NCBI RefSeq assembly: GCF_021018805.1
Contig: NC_086248.1
Location: 100,923,739 to 100,987,738 of the forward strand
DNA: 64,000 bases
Source of the DNA: Prinia subflava
Taxonomy: Eukaryota; Chordata; Aves; Passeriformes; Cisticolidae
Direction of reading: 5' to 3'
In this document: positions 35,521 through 49,192 of the stretch, one piece after another
Layout of the letters: every line of letters begins with the position of its first letter
How positions within the stretch are numbered: position 1 is the stretch's first letter
Translations under genes and position numbers: made by a program
Notes under the pieces: model-generated
Seen by the model: only the letters and a program-made list of their open reading frames with translations
Databases searched by the model: none
What the model was told of the DNA's origin: nothing

Positions 35521-38500
35521 ATATTTTTATGTTGCTCAGTGACACATTCCACAGTGACATTTGGCAGGTTAATTTATAGACAAAAGTGTAATTTCTGCCA
35601 GCAATTACATTAGACAAGTATCTTTGGGTTTTAAAATTAAAATACTATTGGGTACCTGGCAGAGGCCATAAGACAAAGAAAGGAGAACCTGGTTTGATGG
35701 GAAAGAAAGTGTAAAACATTACCAACCCAAACTGTGCAGTTGTGCTGTCCTGGTCCTGTTCTGTAAAACAAATATTTAGTTAGAGATTTTCTAGGAAATA
35801 TAAATCCCTATGTTCAATGTATTTAATCTTCATAAAACCACTGAGCATACTTTGGCAAACTGATTTTTCTTGCAAGAAAGAAGTGCAAAATGGTGAAAGA
35901 ATTAAAAAAACTCTTTAATATTTTTATTCATAAGTTTTGTAGCAGATTACCAGTGAAGCAACTCAAAGAGGCTCTCAATATCAGTTCAATCTACTATTTT
36001 CATTAAAAACTTTGCCACAAAACATTGGTGTGGACTTCTTAAGACCTGCTAAGGGCATGAAGCTGAATGTTACCATTAATAGAGAAGAAAGATACCATTC
36101 AAAAACCTAAATGACCTTGAAAGCAGAAACAACAAAATGGGTTAAAGCTAACCAGCTGCAGGGGTTAATGCCGCCAAAGAACAACTTGGTTTGAGCTGGC
36201 TGCTCATACATTTAGGCTGAAAATCAGAAGGATGCTTTAAGCTGTCAGAAGAGCAAGGTTCAGTAACAGCTTTCTGAAAAGCTGCCATAGTGACAGAGGA
36301 ACAGATTTCAAAGTCTGCTGGTCTTGTGGACTCCTCTTCTCTTGGATTCAGCCTCAAAGCCTGGGAATATTCAAATACCAAAGCAAATCTGTATGCTGCT
36401 TTCCAATTTGTAGTTTACTGATGGCATCTTGGTAAAAGCAAGGAGGTGATGATTAAAAAATTGCCAGAATGAGGACCCATAGTTCATAACTCTGTTTCTT
36501 GGTCTTGATGCAAATATATTGTTCATCCAAGCAAGACATGAATCTTCTCTGGGGTATCTTCAAAATTGCAATGAACTCGCACTTGAATTTAAAATCACTC
36601 CCAGCCTTAACTAATTTCTGCTTCAGTGCCCCAAATACAAAGCAGAGTTTTAAGAAAGAGTAGAATATATTCATGCCTTCAGTATTAAAAAAGTAACCCA
36701 AAATTTATTATGTACATAAATCTTCCATGAAAGAATGAATCAAGAAAGGAAAAGAAATATCATTTATGATATTGCAGGACTGAAAGAGGCTTAGAATAAA
36801 GGGTAGGTGAAGAAACCATGATAAAATAGTTGCATCTGACCTACTCTTTGTGCTCAAAATAAAAAAGAAAAACATCAGAGGGGGTAGTTTTATTGGATGA
36901 TCAAAAATGAGAAGTTCAGGATATAATCAAATAATGTATCAGTAAACCACACAAAAACTCTGGCAGACTCTTTTTATATCTGGTATAGTCAGTGAGGGAA
37001 TATTTCTTTTTTGTTTTTTCTTTGCATGGTTCTCTTACATCAAAACAAAGAAGTAATTCAGAGATGACAATGAGCACTGTGAGTTATGTATTGTCAAATA
37101 TACTCTGTTGCAGTGCATCTCTCTCAATGTATGAAGAAATAAATAAAGCCTTAGCAAGGAGGAAGGGAATACAGATTAAATCTGGCTACTTCATTTTAAT
37201 TGAATTTACTATATTTTAGTGACTGTGTATGAAGCAAGCATAGAAAAATGGCATAGAAGGAAAAAAAGGATACTTTTTTCGATAGTGCAGACAATGGAAG
37301 GAGCAGGGATAATACCCCGCTCACAGTGATAGAAGACTAAAAAATCTTTTAACTGAGCTTCAGCCACATTTTCAGCAAACAATGACTAATGTTTTCTATG
37401 ACATGAAGACTTTCCTGCAAGACTGAGATGAAGCACATTCAATAAGCAGTGTGCTTCACCTCATTATCTCGTGGCTGTTTCCTCAAGCACCCTCAGAAGG
37501 TGAAAGAGTTTAATCCTTTAAATGTCCTTTGAAAAGTGCGTGAACACAAAAACCTCCATCCATACCTACACCCAAATACACCCCTACACACACAGCCCCT
37601 TACCTGGATACTGGGAAAACTGCACAATTTAAATTTTTATACAGTAGAATTTTGATACAAAAACTGAGGATTTCATGTGCCTCAGCTAGGTGTTAGTTAT
37701 GTTCTTCTAAAGGATATAGCAAAATAAAAATGGTTTTAGTCCAAACAAAGTTTTAAAAGAAAATATGCAAAATTTATTTCATTAATACCTTAAGGTTTCT
37801 TGAAGAGGGGTTTAGTTTACTTAAAAGAGAAATATAACAATAGAGATCTTTGTAAACCTAATAAAGCTGGAAGAGACTGGAAAATCCTTGAGGGAAATAC
37901 TAGACTACATCAAACCTTGAAGGAAGACTGACTGAATTTCACATAAAGTGCAGTGTACAAATATGTCTACTTGAGGCTTTTTCTGGCCTTGCAGTTTACT
38001 CTAGATGAGATATGCTGCAAGCTCTAACTTCTGTGAATATTATATTGAATCAGAGGGCTGTCACACACTTCAAATGGGATGAGCTTCATATCTTGCAGAC
38101 AGAAATGCTACTCAAGCTTAATCATCAGCAGACCATGGAAAACTCTTGGTTCTATAAATTTTCACAGGTATATAATTTTGTCATCTCTATAAGCGTTTGA
38201 AGCCATGCTTTCATTTCAAGCAATGTAAATCCCCAAAATATTGTTATGATCTTATTATCTACCCTGTCTGTTTGTTTTCCATCACTGCAAGCTACCCATT
38301 ATTTCAAACACAGAAGTGAGAGCTTTTGAATGGTGACAAATATCTTATGATACTCTTCATGGAAATGGTAAAGCCAGTTGTACTTTGCACATAATGAACT
38401 CCTTGATGATAAACATCTACTACTAATACAAAACTCTCCACTTGAATGAAGCTTCATTAAGTGGGACAAATTCCCTATTCCCATACTTGGAACAGTTGAC

Positions 38501-41500
38501 TATTTAAAGTAAGAAAGATAATATCTGTTTCTTACAACCCAAAGAAGAAAGGAAGAATTACCTGAAAAATATTTCAGTTCAGCCATTTAAGAATTATAAT
38601 TGTTGCTTTCAGTATCTGTTGTTCTGGACACCAAGAGGGAAAAATATTGTCAAATCATGCAGTGAAACTTCTAATTAAACAGTAGTCAAGATTTCATTGA
38701 ATTTTTATTTTTAGCCTGTTCCAGTACTTTTTCTTGTTTGCTGCAGGAATAGTTCCATTAATTTCAATGAAAATTCTCAGTGGAGCAACCTGAAGTGATT
38801 GTACTACTCACAGTAAGGATATCAGAATCTCCTTTGCAATTATTTTGGCTGAGAAACATTTGCACACAGAACTTCAGCTGAATATAGCAAGGATTTCAAA
38901 TATTCTCTTAATAGATCACAGAAATTTTTTTTTCACTTGCAGGTGTCAGAACTATTTGTCCTTTTGACTGCTTGGTGCTCCAGATTTGTAGGTGACCAGT
39001 CAACAACATATCAGGATATCATATAATCACACAAGGCAGGAGAAGAGAGAAAGCAGAGGAGGTGAAAGTGATTTTCTTTGTCAAGGGCAGCAGTCAAATC
39101 AAGAAGAATAAGCTAGAGGCACACACCTTAAATTGATCAAGGGATGGCTCATTAGGAGCCTTGCTTCTTGCTGCTTCTGAGGTAGGGAAAGGGCAGACTT
39201 GCCTCTGCCTTCTGGCAGACAATAAAGGCTTGAGAAGACAGATGCAGGAGAAGCCACTGCAGCAGAGGGTTTTGGGAGATAAACAAAAGGAAAGGAAGGA
39301 GGAAAAAAGTGACATGATACTGTGGTGGGAGAGAGGAGTTTTGTTAACATGAGATACCACAAAAGCACAATTTTAATCAGTGCTGAGAGAAAGGCAAGAG
39401 CTCCCAAAATGCTTGAGAGAGGAGGAAAGTAAGGAACAGGTAAGACCCCCTCAGAGTGAGATTCAAGGGCATCATCCGATTCCAACACTGTGGTGAACAA
39501 TGGCAGATGGAAAGAGGTAGGAAGGAAAAAAGAAGAAATGTTCAAAGATGATTCTGTGCACTTCAAAACAGAGACATCAGAAAAGTTCATATAAATTTCC
39601 TATGGAGACACCAGTTTTATGACGTGGGTGGGAGCAAAGGAGAACCCTTTCTCATTCTCTGTTTGTTTATGTCTTTTTCCTATTTTTATTACCCTAATAT
39701 GTAATTGTGCTGCCTTGGGAATGTGATGATAAACCAGAAAAGGATTTGGAAAGTTTTCTCTGAATGCATTGCCTGTTTGATGACTAGAGGTTCCCACCAG
39801 TTAGGAAATAATAATTTAAAAAAAGCTACTCAACACATACTAACAGACTTTGTGCCCTTGAGATTCTGCAGCAGTACAAACACAAACTACAATTCCAGTG
39901 AAATACAGATGTGTGCTAACATGAAAAAAAAAATACAAGTATGATATTAACAAGCAACTGGCTTTATTTGCAACAGTGGTGCTTTCCAAAGCATTTTGGG
40001 GACAAAGACAATATTCATCTATATCTTTATATTAAAAAAAATAGATTTTGGTCTTTTAATCAATTTCTTCATGATTTTAATTAAAATGGAATTAAGAGAT
40101 GTGGGAACTCATTCAAATAACATCTCAAATAGGCATTAAGGATTCACATGCAGTTCATACAGTAATACTTGCATTGCTGGCAAAGTTTTGCAGAAACAGT
40201 TGAAATAATGGAGTCCAGAGCTTTCAACTGCTGCTGACTAAAGCAAAGGCACCGTGGGACATGGAATCACCCCAAGACAGCATGTGGTCACTTCTGCTAA
40301 AGGTGTGTTGGACCTAGGAAAGCTCAGGCTGTTGCTGGGAAAAAGGCAAAGGATTTCTGCCAACGTTAATCTTTTCTCAAGCCACCAAGGGTACCACAGC
40401 CAGCAGAGCCTGTGGTCCCAGGAGCTCTCTGCAGTTTGGGGAGCATCAGTTCCTCTCTCTGAGCCTCACAGGAAATACCTGAGGACATGTGATGTATCCA
40501 GAGCTCCACCAGCACCACTGCCCCAAACTCTTCTCATCAGGCAACCATCAGCACTCAGGAAACCTTTAGTGAAATGCAAAACAACCAACCTAATCAAATT
40601 AGATTAACACTTATTTATAGACTGTCACTACCACTTCATGCCAGATGGGAAACAAAAGGAGTGTGCAGGTGAGATGTTGCCACCTGTCAAAACCAGGTCA
40701 TATGAAAACCTTACTTTTATCATTACTCCTATGGAAGCATTAACGAAGCACGAGATATTGGACTTTAATTTTGGATTGTTTTTTTCTTTCTGTTTATTAT
40801 ACACCCCCAGAGGCCAACTGAAAATAAGTGATAGGAAATACTGAATTGTTTCAAGGGTCAGAGAAACAACACCCTCTACAAAACTTTAACATGTGATCAG
40901 AAAGACATACTCAGTGGATTTCATTTGACATAAGTGGTGACAACAGTGAAATGCAGAAGCTGAGACAACTTCCAGGAAATTTGAAGATAAAATAGCACAT
41001 ACAAAATGTCATTTCACAAAAATTTAGGCTACATGGTACCACAAACAGAGTGCTTCCTTCCAGTTTAGCTGGAATGCAGACAGAATGCAAAAGATGAAAA
41101 TCAATAGTGACGTGGAGGTTAACACCATGTCACAACAGAGGTACCTCAGGGCAGTATGTCAAAATGAGAAAATAGAGTGGTCTAATTTTCTATAAATATA
41201 TTTATATAATTTGAGATGTCTTTACATATATTTATACACACAGGCATAGCACACAAATTGCCTTCAAATGCATGCACAGTGCTGAATGAACATACCTCAT
41301 CTGTGGGCATGCCATATGACCCCAAGCAAGCCCTTCAAGCAGCCCCGAGGGATGTGAACATCCTTGGAAAGCCCGGGAGGTCACATGCTTTTCTTCCAGA
41401 GCTCCTTAGAAAATGCAGGCATTGGAAAATTCAAACTAAAGCACATCTAAAAGATCTGCTTTTGGATGGCATTGCAGCTTTTCAGCAGAAGTCATCAGGG

Positions 41501-44500
41501 AGGCCCTTGGTGGTGCATGTGGCTCTTACCAGGAGCTGGCAGAGGGATGCTCCCCTCTCCAGGGCTCAGCCAGCCTGGGTGAGGCGCCTCGTTTCCCACA
41601 CCAGGGCACTGTCACAGCTATTTTGTTTCTGTGCCCCCTCCAGCTCTGAACACTCTTTTCTCTGAATTTCTGACCCCACAAGTGCCAAGATTAGATTTAA
41701 AGTGTAGTTAACAGGCTTTTTGCTTAAAGTCTTCCTATCACTTGTATTTATAGCTTAATCCATCAAAAGATTCTTGTTTCGGCCCTCTCATTTCAAAGCA
41801 AGCTTCTTTCTGGGAAAAAGAAATCACAGTTAAAGCAATGAGTTTGGTAAGGATGTTCCAAAACAGCATTAGAGGGAAAAAAAATCAAACCATCTCTCTG
41901 TTTCCTTATGCAAGTTTCATTAGCACTTGCTCACTGAGGCTCACAAAGCCTTCAGACAAGAAATAAAAGATTTTATGAGCAAAAATCACTGTCACAGGTT
42001 CTTTTTAAGGCTGGGAAAGGGGAACGCTCATGATGACAAAGCAAATCAATGTCCTGAAGTGCTTTAATTATGTGCTATGGGGCTACTCACAATTGGGGTG
42101 TTTTTCTGAGCTGCAGTCTGGAAGCCAAATTTACAAGGAATATTTAAGCTTTTAAGATGATAAGAGGTGACTGTGCAGATTTATGAAAGGGTCTAATGGA
42201 GTTAAGCACCTTATTTCCCCTGACGTTCAACAGTTTCTAGGCACTTCTCTCATTAGATGCCACAATTTAATTTACCCTTTAACTATATTTTTTCAGAATA
42301 CCAAAGTAAAACAGTAATTCTTCTAATTAAATGTTGTTGGCTCGAATATGCTCAAAAAATCTAAAATCATGAGCATTTTTATTTTTAAGATATTTACCTG
42401 TACATATGAGACATTGCACCTGCCTTTCCCATTTTTTGTCAGGTTCCACATCTTAAAGTAGCAATAAAAAGAAAACATTTTTATATTCCTGGGGTAAAAA
42501 TCCTAAACAACTTGTTCCCCTCTAAAATGGCAACCCCTGTGAAAACTAGAAGCAACACATATACTTGTATATTTTTGCAAAGGAATAAAAGTCTCTGAGT
42601 TCTGCTCCTCAGTGAGCTGTCTGCTACAAACTGTCACTTAAATATAAATCCATCATCATCTTATGCATCCGTGCTACAGACTTTTCCCCACAACCTCTGG
42701 GAAATGTGCCTTCTTCCCTAACCCCTTAACCAATAAAACTGATTTCTACCAGGCAGCTGTGAAATGTTTATGCCTGCTTAAAATCTTGTCGTCCTCAAGA
42801 ACACAGAAAACACAGGGATTGCCATGTCTGATCAGCTCAATGATCCATCTCAGCCACTCTGTCACCCCCAGCCCTTGCCAATATCTAAAGGGAGCATAAT
42901 GAAGCGGTTTTCACAAGGGTGCTTGTTATCACCGTGCAGAGTGCCCAAGATGTCTTAAGGATCAAACAGGCTCTTCACCTTGTTCAAATTACAGACAGGA
43001 GAAAATACAGCCATCATTGAGAACCCGAAGAATTCCATGACTTAGGAAACATGTTGGCACAAAATGTGATGAATGAAAGAATGATGTTTGCTCCACTGAG
43101 ATCAACTGACTTACAGCCATCTGTAGATCTCTTTCAAATCAGCCAACTTAGAAGTTTCAAAAGGGATTCTTCTTTTTCTTTGTTAGTTTTTAAACACAGG
43201 CAGCCATCTAATAAACTAACAACATTTTAGGGTAAGTTCTTAAGTTGTTTGTCAACTGTGATTGATTATTATTCTTAGGAAGATCATGAAAATGTTTTGG
43301 AAACAGAAAGAAACTTGCAGGGAAATGTTCAGATCAGATGGCTGCAGCAATAGATTAAAACCTGTTTTTTTAATAGAAAAATATCCTTAGTATATTTCCA
43401 TGCTTTTTACTGAACATCCATTTTGCAATACAAATAAGGTCTTGATTAGGGCCACATTTCAATTTTAGGCATGGGAAACTTTTTTGCTCTGTGACAATAT
43501 TAAAAAAAATACACCAACAAAACTCACCAAAAACATGCACATGTTCAAAAGTTTTCTATATTCTGACATGCGGCATGAATTTAAGCTTTCAGAGTGGCAG
43601 AATTCACCCAGGGAGTGCATGTCTTGATCCACAGAAAAAGATATTAAATAATACAAAGATTGTCCAAATAATTCCAAGAGCCCCAAAATCTTGCTGACTC
43701 TCCCTTAAGTCTCCCTGGAGGCTGAAACTTGCATTGGATAAACAAGGATAAAGTTAAACAGCACCAGAAGTAGAAAATTTGTCCCTTTCTTTTCTCTTCT
43801 CCTGTCTCAATCCTGCCTTGAGATGCTGACCTATCTCAGTGAGATATTTAGGCTCTTTTTCCCTTGTTATCTGTTGGCCCTCATAGGAGAAGAAAACCAC
43901 AATGCTGGCTGGGCTAAATCACATAACCACGAATGATTCCATGAAGAAATAAATTATGGTCTTAGTAAAATTAGCATGAAACTGGGGTGAGAACTGAGCC
44001 AAACAAACTTGTGTTTGGGCTGTAGCTAGAGCTAGCAAATAAACCAGGTAGCAAATTTAAGGCAGAAATATTTAATAAGGTCATTTCTTAGCTGAGCTAG
44101 CCTATGGTTCCAAAACTAACTATTTTGTGAAGTGAGCTGGGTTTGTAGCTTTTCTTTTTTTCCCCAAATTATATTCTGTACTCCCATTTACCCATGAGAG
44201 CACTTTGAAGTCTTGTGCCCATGATTTCAGGCAATTTTCTGCAAAGTCAGAAAAGACTGTTGTGATTTCTTGGGAGTTATGTCTTTGGGGAATGAGCACA
44301 GTATGCACATTTGTGTGTTAGTGTATATATGTATGTAAACACAAATACATGCAAATCCTCATTCCTGAATGGAGGAAGCAGATTCAGGAATAATCTCTCA
44401 TTTTCTTAACTCTTACCTGACTGGAGTTATAGAGGAAAAAAACTGAATTTCTGTGTCAGATCGCATGGTAGAAGTATTACAAATAAATGAATATTTTCAA

Positions 44501-45576
44501 TATAGATCTTTAAAATTCATGCAATCTCAGACACTTACAGTGGCAGAACATTTTCCACTTATTGCAAATTAGATATTTTTTAATAACTGAGACCAAGCAT
44601 CCCCAAAAAGGAAGGATTTACAACCTGTAGCTATTTTCTAGAATGGTCAAAATAAATTACATGAGCAGTTTGTTTTTCCTGGGTACCACATCTTCTTCCA
44701 GAAGATGCAGTTTTGATGCCAGTTTATTATTTTAAGGAAGTGTTACAGGTAACCTAGCCAGCAGAAGAAATGCTGCCCACTCTGCAAATGCACTTCTTGA
44801 AGACAGAAATGGAACCACAGTAGGTCAGTTCTAACAAGAAAACCTAAATTTTCTTCCTCAAAAATAGTGTCATTGTCCATAGCACTCCTCTCCATGCACT
44901 GTAGACACTTGTTTTCTCAGAACGGACACCTCCATCTGGGAGAAAAGGCAGGAGGATAATCCTGTCTTTGGGAGACACTCTGCAGGAGCTGTGTGTCCCC
45001 AAACCAACTCAGACCTAACAATTCAGAGATTAAAAATGCACAGCATCTTGAACAGAAGCAAGCAGCAGATGGGAAACCATTATGAATCATAAGGGCAGTA
45101 AACCATTGCAACTGCCAGAAGGAGAAAAGTAACCACAACCACAGCCCAAGTTCTTTTCTGTATATAAGGACTTAAAACTAACCCGAGTCAAGAAAACCAG
45201 ACGACATGAAGTCATGCAGGTTTATACCTCAAAGAGAGCCCACTTCTTGTAGGAAGTATCTCAGATTGTGAAGGGTGACATTAATTTTCTCTTCATTTCT
45301 TAGCCTGCTCTTTTCAAATCGGTTGTCACAATCCACAGGAAAAGCCAAATCAATAACAGAAATAACAGAAACCCTGAAATTATATAAAGATGGTATAAAC
45401 AAATAAATTAACAACAGAAAATACCCAAATCCATAGACAAATAGGTTGTAAAAGTAAATTTTTTGAAAAAAAACTCAACAGGTGGCTGATAAAAGTGAAC
45501 TTTCCTGGTATGGAATTAAAAGTTACCCAAATAAAGAAATGGAAACTTGTTTCTTGTATCTGGTCTAACATTATTT

Positions 45577-45625
45577 AAAAACAAACAAACAAAACCACCA
45601 ACAAATAAGCCCAAACAAATATCAA
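45577..45625. repeat. A/C-rich tract with (AAAC)n
   Basis: AAACAAACAAACAAAACC followed by A/C-rich sequence. Confidence 0.8.
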
Positions 45626-48600
45626 GCACCACAAATAAAAATACTATGTATTTACCATCTGCTTAATGTTTTACTTGCAAATTCTTGAAGGCTTCTTTGT
45701 CTAGTTTACCCACCAAATATTTGACAGGAGCACTATTTTTTGTCAGTTTATTTCATGCCCTTGAGGCTAGGAAGACTCTTTTTAAAATTAATTTCCAATT
45801 TCCTGGTCATGACTGCTCACAATCAATGTTTTGTAGACATGTCCTCTTCAAACTCTCAGAAAGGACTTGAACTATTTCAAAATTACTGAATAAATACAAT
45901 TTATTTCATTAAAACCCATGAAAAGGTATTTTGCTCTGACTTACCTTCCATTATGGACTATTGAGTCAATGGAAATGCAGTGCCTAAATTGGGAAAGAGG
46001 CTTCAATTTTATTACAGCTCTCATTCTAAATTTAGTGTAAAGGAGAAGAAATACAGTGTCACGCATTTGTTCTCGGAAACAACTGAAATCTGCACTTTGC
46101 ACTGGCTTCTTCCACACACAGAGGCAGTATGGTACAAGAGACACACTTATCTCCTGGGAATTTAACACAGCTTCCAGTCCTCAAGCTTGAATTATTTGTT
46201 GTGATTTAATAAGATGTATTCTGTAGCTAATAAACCATTTAATTCAAATAATTATTACATTGTTCAACAAAAATTGGAGTGATAATAGTATGTGGATTAC
46301 TCTACTGATCTACTTCCCTCTGTAACAGTGTCACAAAGCAATGTCATTTGAAATAATCACTTTAGTTTAATAGCTCAGTAACCATAAATTATTTAAAACT
46401 ACATTAAATGAATTGAAGTGACATAAAACAATCTGCACTGAAAGGGGAGGGTTTAATTTTCAAGGTGGAAATGGCAAGAATACTGTCTCATCTAGTAAGG
46501 TAGTGGGATGTGGAGCACCTCTCCTTGCAAAATCTAAAAAAAGGTACACAATATACCAAGAATTCCTCCAAGATTTAGGCATTTGCCTTAGAAGCCAAAT
46601 GGATGTGCCTGTAATTTGACCAAATAAGACTGAAGCATGACCTGAGCTGATAAATTTTCCTTTCCATGTATTTATTTTAAAAATACCTAAAAAAATAAGT
46701 GGAGTAGAAATCACACAACCCAAAACCAAATACCAAGCACAGAAAACATGAGCATGCTTTTCTTCCATTGCTCATGATGTGATCCTAAAAAGTGTTTTGT
46801 TCTCTGAAATGTTAAAACCAAAAGCATCAACAATTTTTATTTCTTAAGCACTATTGAGATAGACTTTTGTCAAGGACAGAGAAAATGTCAAATGCTAAAT
46901 AGATTCCACCAAAGTAGACAGAACCTGTCAAAGTTTTCTTCAAGAATCACTGCTTACAATTTTCTCCTCTATTTCAAAGTTCCCTGAGTTTCATTCTGAT
47001 TGGTGCTGCTTCCTCAATATTCTAGCTTTGCCCTCTGTTGGCCTCTTAGATTCCTCTTGGAAGTCAATTCCCTTTGGCTGCCAAAATCCAGCTGTGATCT
47101 CAATGAGGAGGCAACTGTAGCAAGGGCAGTGTAGAACAACAGCACTTCAGCTTCATCATGGAGATGTTGGAGACAACCACAACCCAGAATTCTGAGGAAT
47201 CACAGTACTCTAAAGCATCAGCAGCACTGCAGAACTAGGATGAATCTAACTGAAATAATTGCTTTAAAGTCACACATCTGCAGTGATCAAAAAGCCAAAC
47301 CAAACACAGCATTTCCTCATTTAAGCACACTGTAACAAGTAGAAGAGTGAGAGATTTGAGCTCATGTCTACATGGCAACCAGGCAAGAGAATACAATATT
47401 TTGAAGCAGATTACTGACTGATCTTCTAGAAACCATGTTTTGGTGAAATATATCCAGCAGTGTGACTCACGTCCAATATCCACTTCCCCTGAGAAGCAAA
47501 TCTAGAGACAGAACATCCTCAGGCAAAAAGGCTACCCCCTGGACTAGGAGAGATCTCTGGATTCAAGTCGTGCTTTTGAAATAAAAGTTGCAACATTAAG
47601 ACACTTTCAAAGTCACACATATTTAACCAGAAGAGGCCATCAGTTTGGTCTGACATTCCACAAAACAGAGGCATAGTGTTTTCCTGACTGCTGAAAGGTT
47701 TGCCTTTGCTTGGTACTGCAACACAAGAAATAATCTTTTCAGATGGTAGTGGATGCTTGGCTAGTAAAGACAAAAATTTGCTTTCCTAGCACATAGCACC
47801 TCCTACTGTTTAAAACTGTTACAAGAACAGAGGTTTGTGCATTTCCTTGACACTATTCCAACATTAGTGCATTTATTTGACACACCAAAATCTGAAATAC
47901 TATTACAGGCCTTAGTAGTAGACTGTGAATATTTTTGAGATATTCTTCATAGGTTGGTCCCCATAAAAAAACACAGTGCAAAACCAATCAAGGAACCAAA
48001 AGATACCTTTTAAACCCTCCCCTCTATGAATATCTCCATCATAACACCAGGCTTCTTCTTTTACTTGGCATTGAATTATTTATTAAATCTCAAGCTCCAA
48101 GTAAAAATGTTACACTGAAAGAGACAATAAAAAAAACACTCTTAACAAAATACAGATAAACAGAGGGACGTTAAAAGAGAAGGAAATAGCCTCATTTTGA
48201 ATGCTGACCAATCCTATTATACTAGAGATTAATCTGTTTTATTATAGCCTTGGGAAGGCATCTTGCTATAGTTTGTGTTCATAGGAAGACAAAATACAAA
48301 AGAGCATGCATGTAGCAAAAGCTTTTATACTTTCTCCCTCTCTGTTATCACACACTCACCTCATACTCAATTTAATTTTTTGAGTGTCTGCTAACAATGA
48401 CTTTTAAAAAGTTCCATTTGATTCAGGCAACCAGAAAAGGAGATATCAGAGGTTCTGGATTGTTATAGTGCTCTGATCTTTTGTTATTCCTGACTCCCAC
48501 ACAAGAAAAGTCTTACAGCTTTTGAATGGCATGGCATGTTGATCACCTAATTTGTAGGTAGGTTCTTGCAGTTTTCCTGGATCAAAGCACCTTTAAACTG

Positions 48601-49098
48601 ATTAAAACCAATAAAAATATCTGGTAATATGTAAACTGACTATAAAGGGTGTGTTGGAATGCCAGACTGCTTCTAGAAAGTGACTGAAAGCTTTATGGGT
48701 AATGACTGGGTTGAAATGCTTTACATAAAAACTAGATAGCATCTAGTTTACAAAAAGAGGTCCTTGCCTAAGAATTTGCACAATGAAAACAGTACATGGC
48801 AATTCAGACTGCTTCAAATGGCATCAAACAAAAGAAATGTCTAGTCCCAGAGGAAGTGGTGAGAGGATAGGGAAGCATCAGAGCAGGGCATCTGCTCTGG
48901 TTAGATATTTTCTTCTCATGCTGACTTCCTATCACTTTCTGTCAAACAGTTTAGGATGTATGCTATAACTCCCTCACAAAACGGTCATAGTTTCATTTGT
49001 CTTTGAAAAGTTTTTTGTAGCTATCAAAATGACCCTTCTAAAAGATTGGAAGGGTGTTTTGCAGATTCAATTAGATAATCACTGGTAAGTCAGATCAT

Positions 49099-49192
49099 TG
49101 CTCTGCTGCTTGTTTCCTGGTTAATGCTGAGAAAGTCACTCCAAGTAGCTTTATGCCTCATTTCACCAGAAAAAAAAATAATAGTAGGAATA
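49099..49192 (+). mobile_element. MIR-like SINE remnant
   Basis: In order: GCTCTGCTGCTT, GAGAAAGTCACT, AGCTTTATGCCTCATTTC, then AAAATAATAGTAGGA. These follow the MIR landmarks GCTCTGCCACTT, GGCAAGTCACTT, CTGTGCCTCAGTTTC and ATAATAATAGTA at the right spacing. Strongly decayed; plus orientation. Confidence 0.6.

Larger units (their letters stand above)
33946..49098. other. Long non-coding stretch, no gene seen
   Basis: Fifteen kilobases of mostly unique AT-rich DNA. It contains the two longest open frames of the window (39099-39590 minus, 163 codons; 41216-41665 plus, 149 codons), both judged spurious. GC is a little higher at 40240-40560 and 41300-41640; the second patch ends in a CCCCTCCAG acceptor-like site at about 41634-41642 but has no matching donor. 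A palindrome, CATCTTCT-TCC-AGAAGATG, lies near 44689-44707. A second weak MIR-like stretch may lie at 35812-35870. Confidence 0.55.

Noticed and set aside
39099..39590. 163-codon open frame, minus strand (longest in the window)
   Set aside because: It lies opposite a purine-rich stretch and is rich in Ser, Pro, Leu and Phe as that bias predicts. No domain, signal or splice context, and overlapping frames on both strands are also open.
41216..41665. 149-codon open frame, plus strand
   Set aside because: It sits in a mildly GC-rich patch where stops are rarer. No recognisable family, the frame starts in a TA/CA-rich stretch, and the acceptor-like CCCCTCCAG falls inside it with no donor partner.
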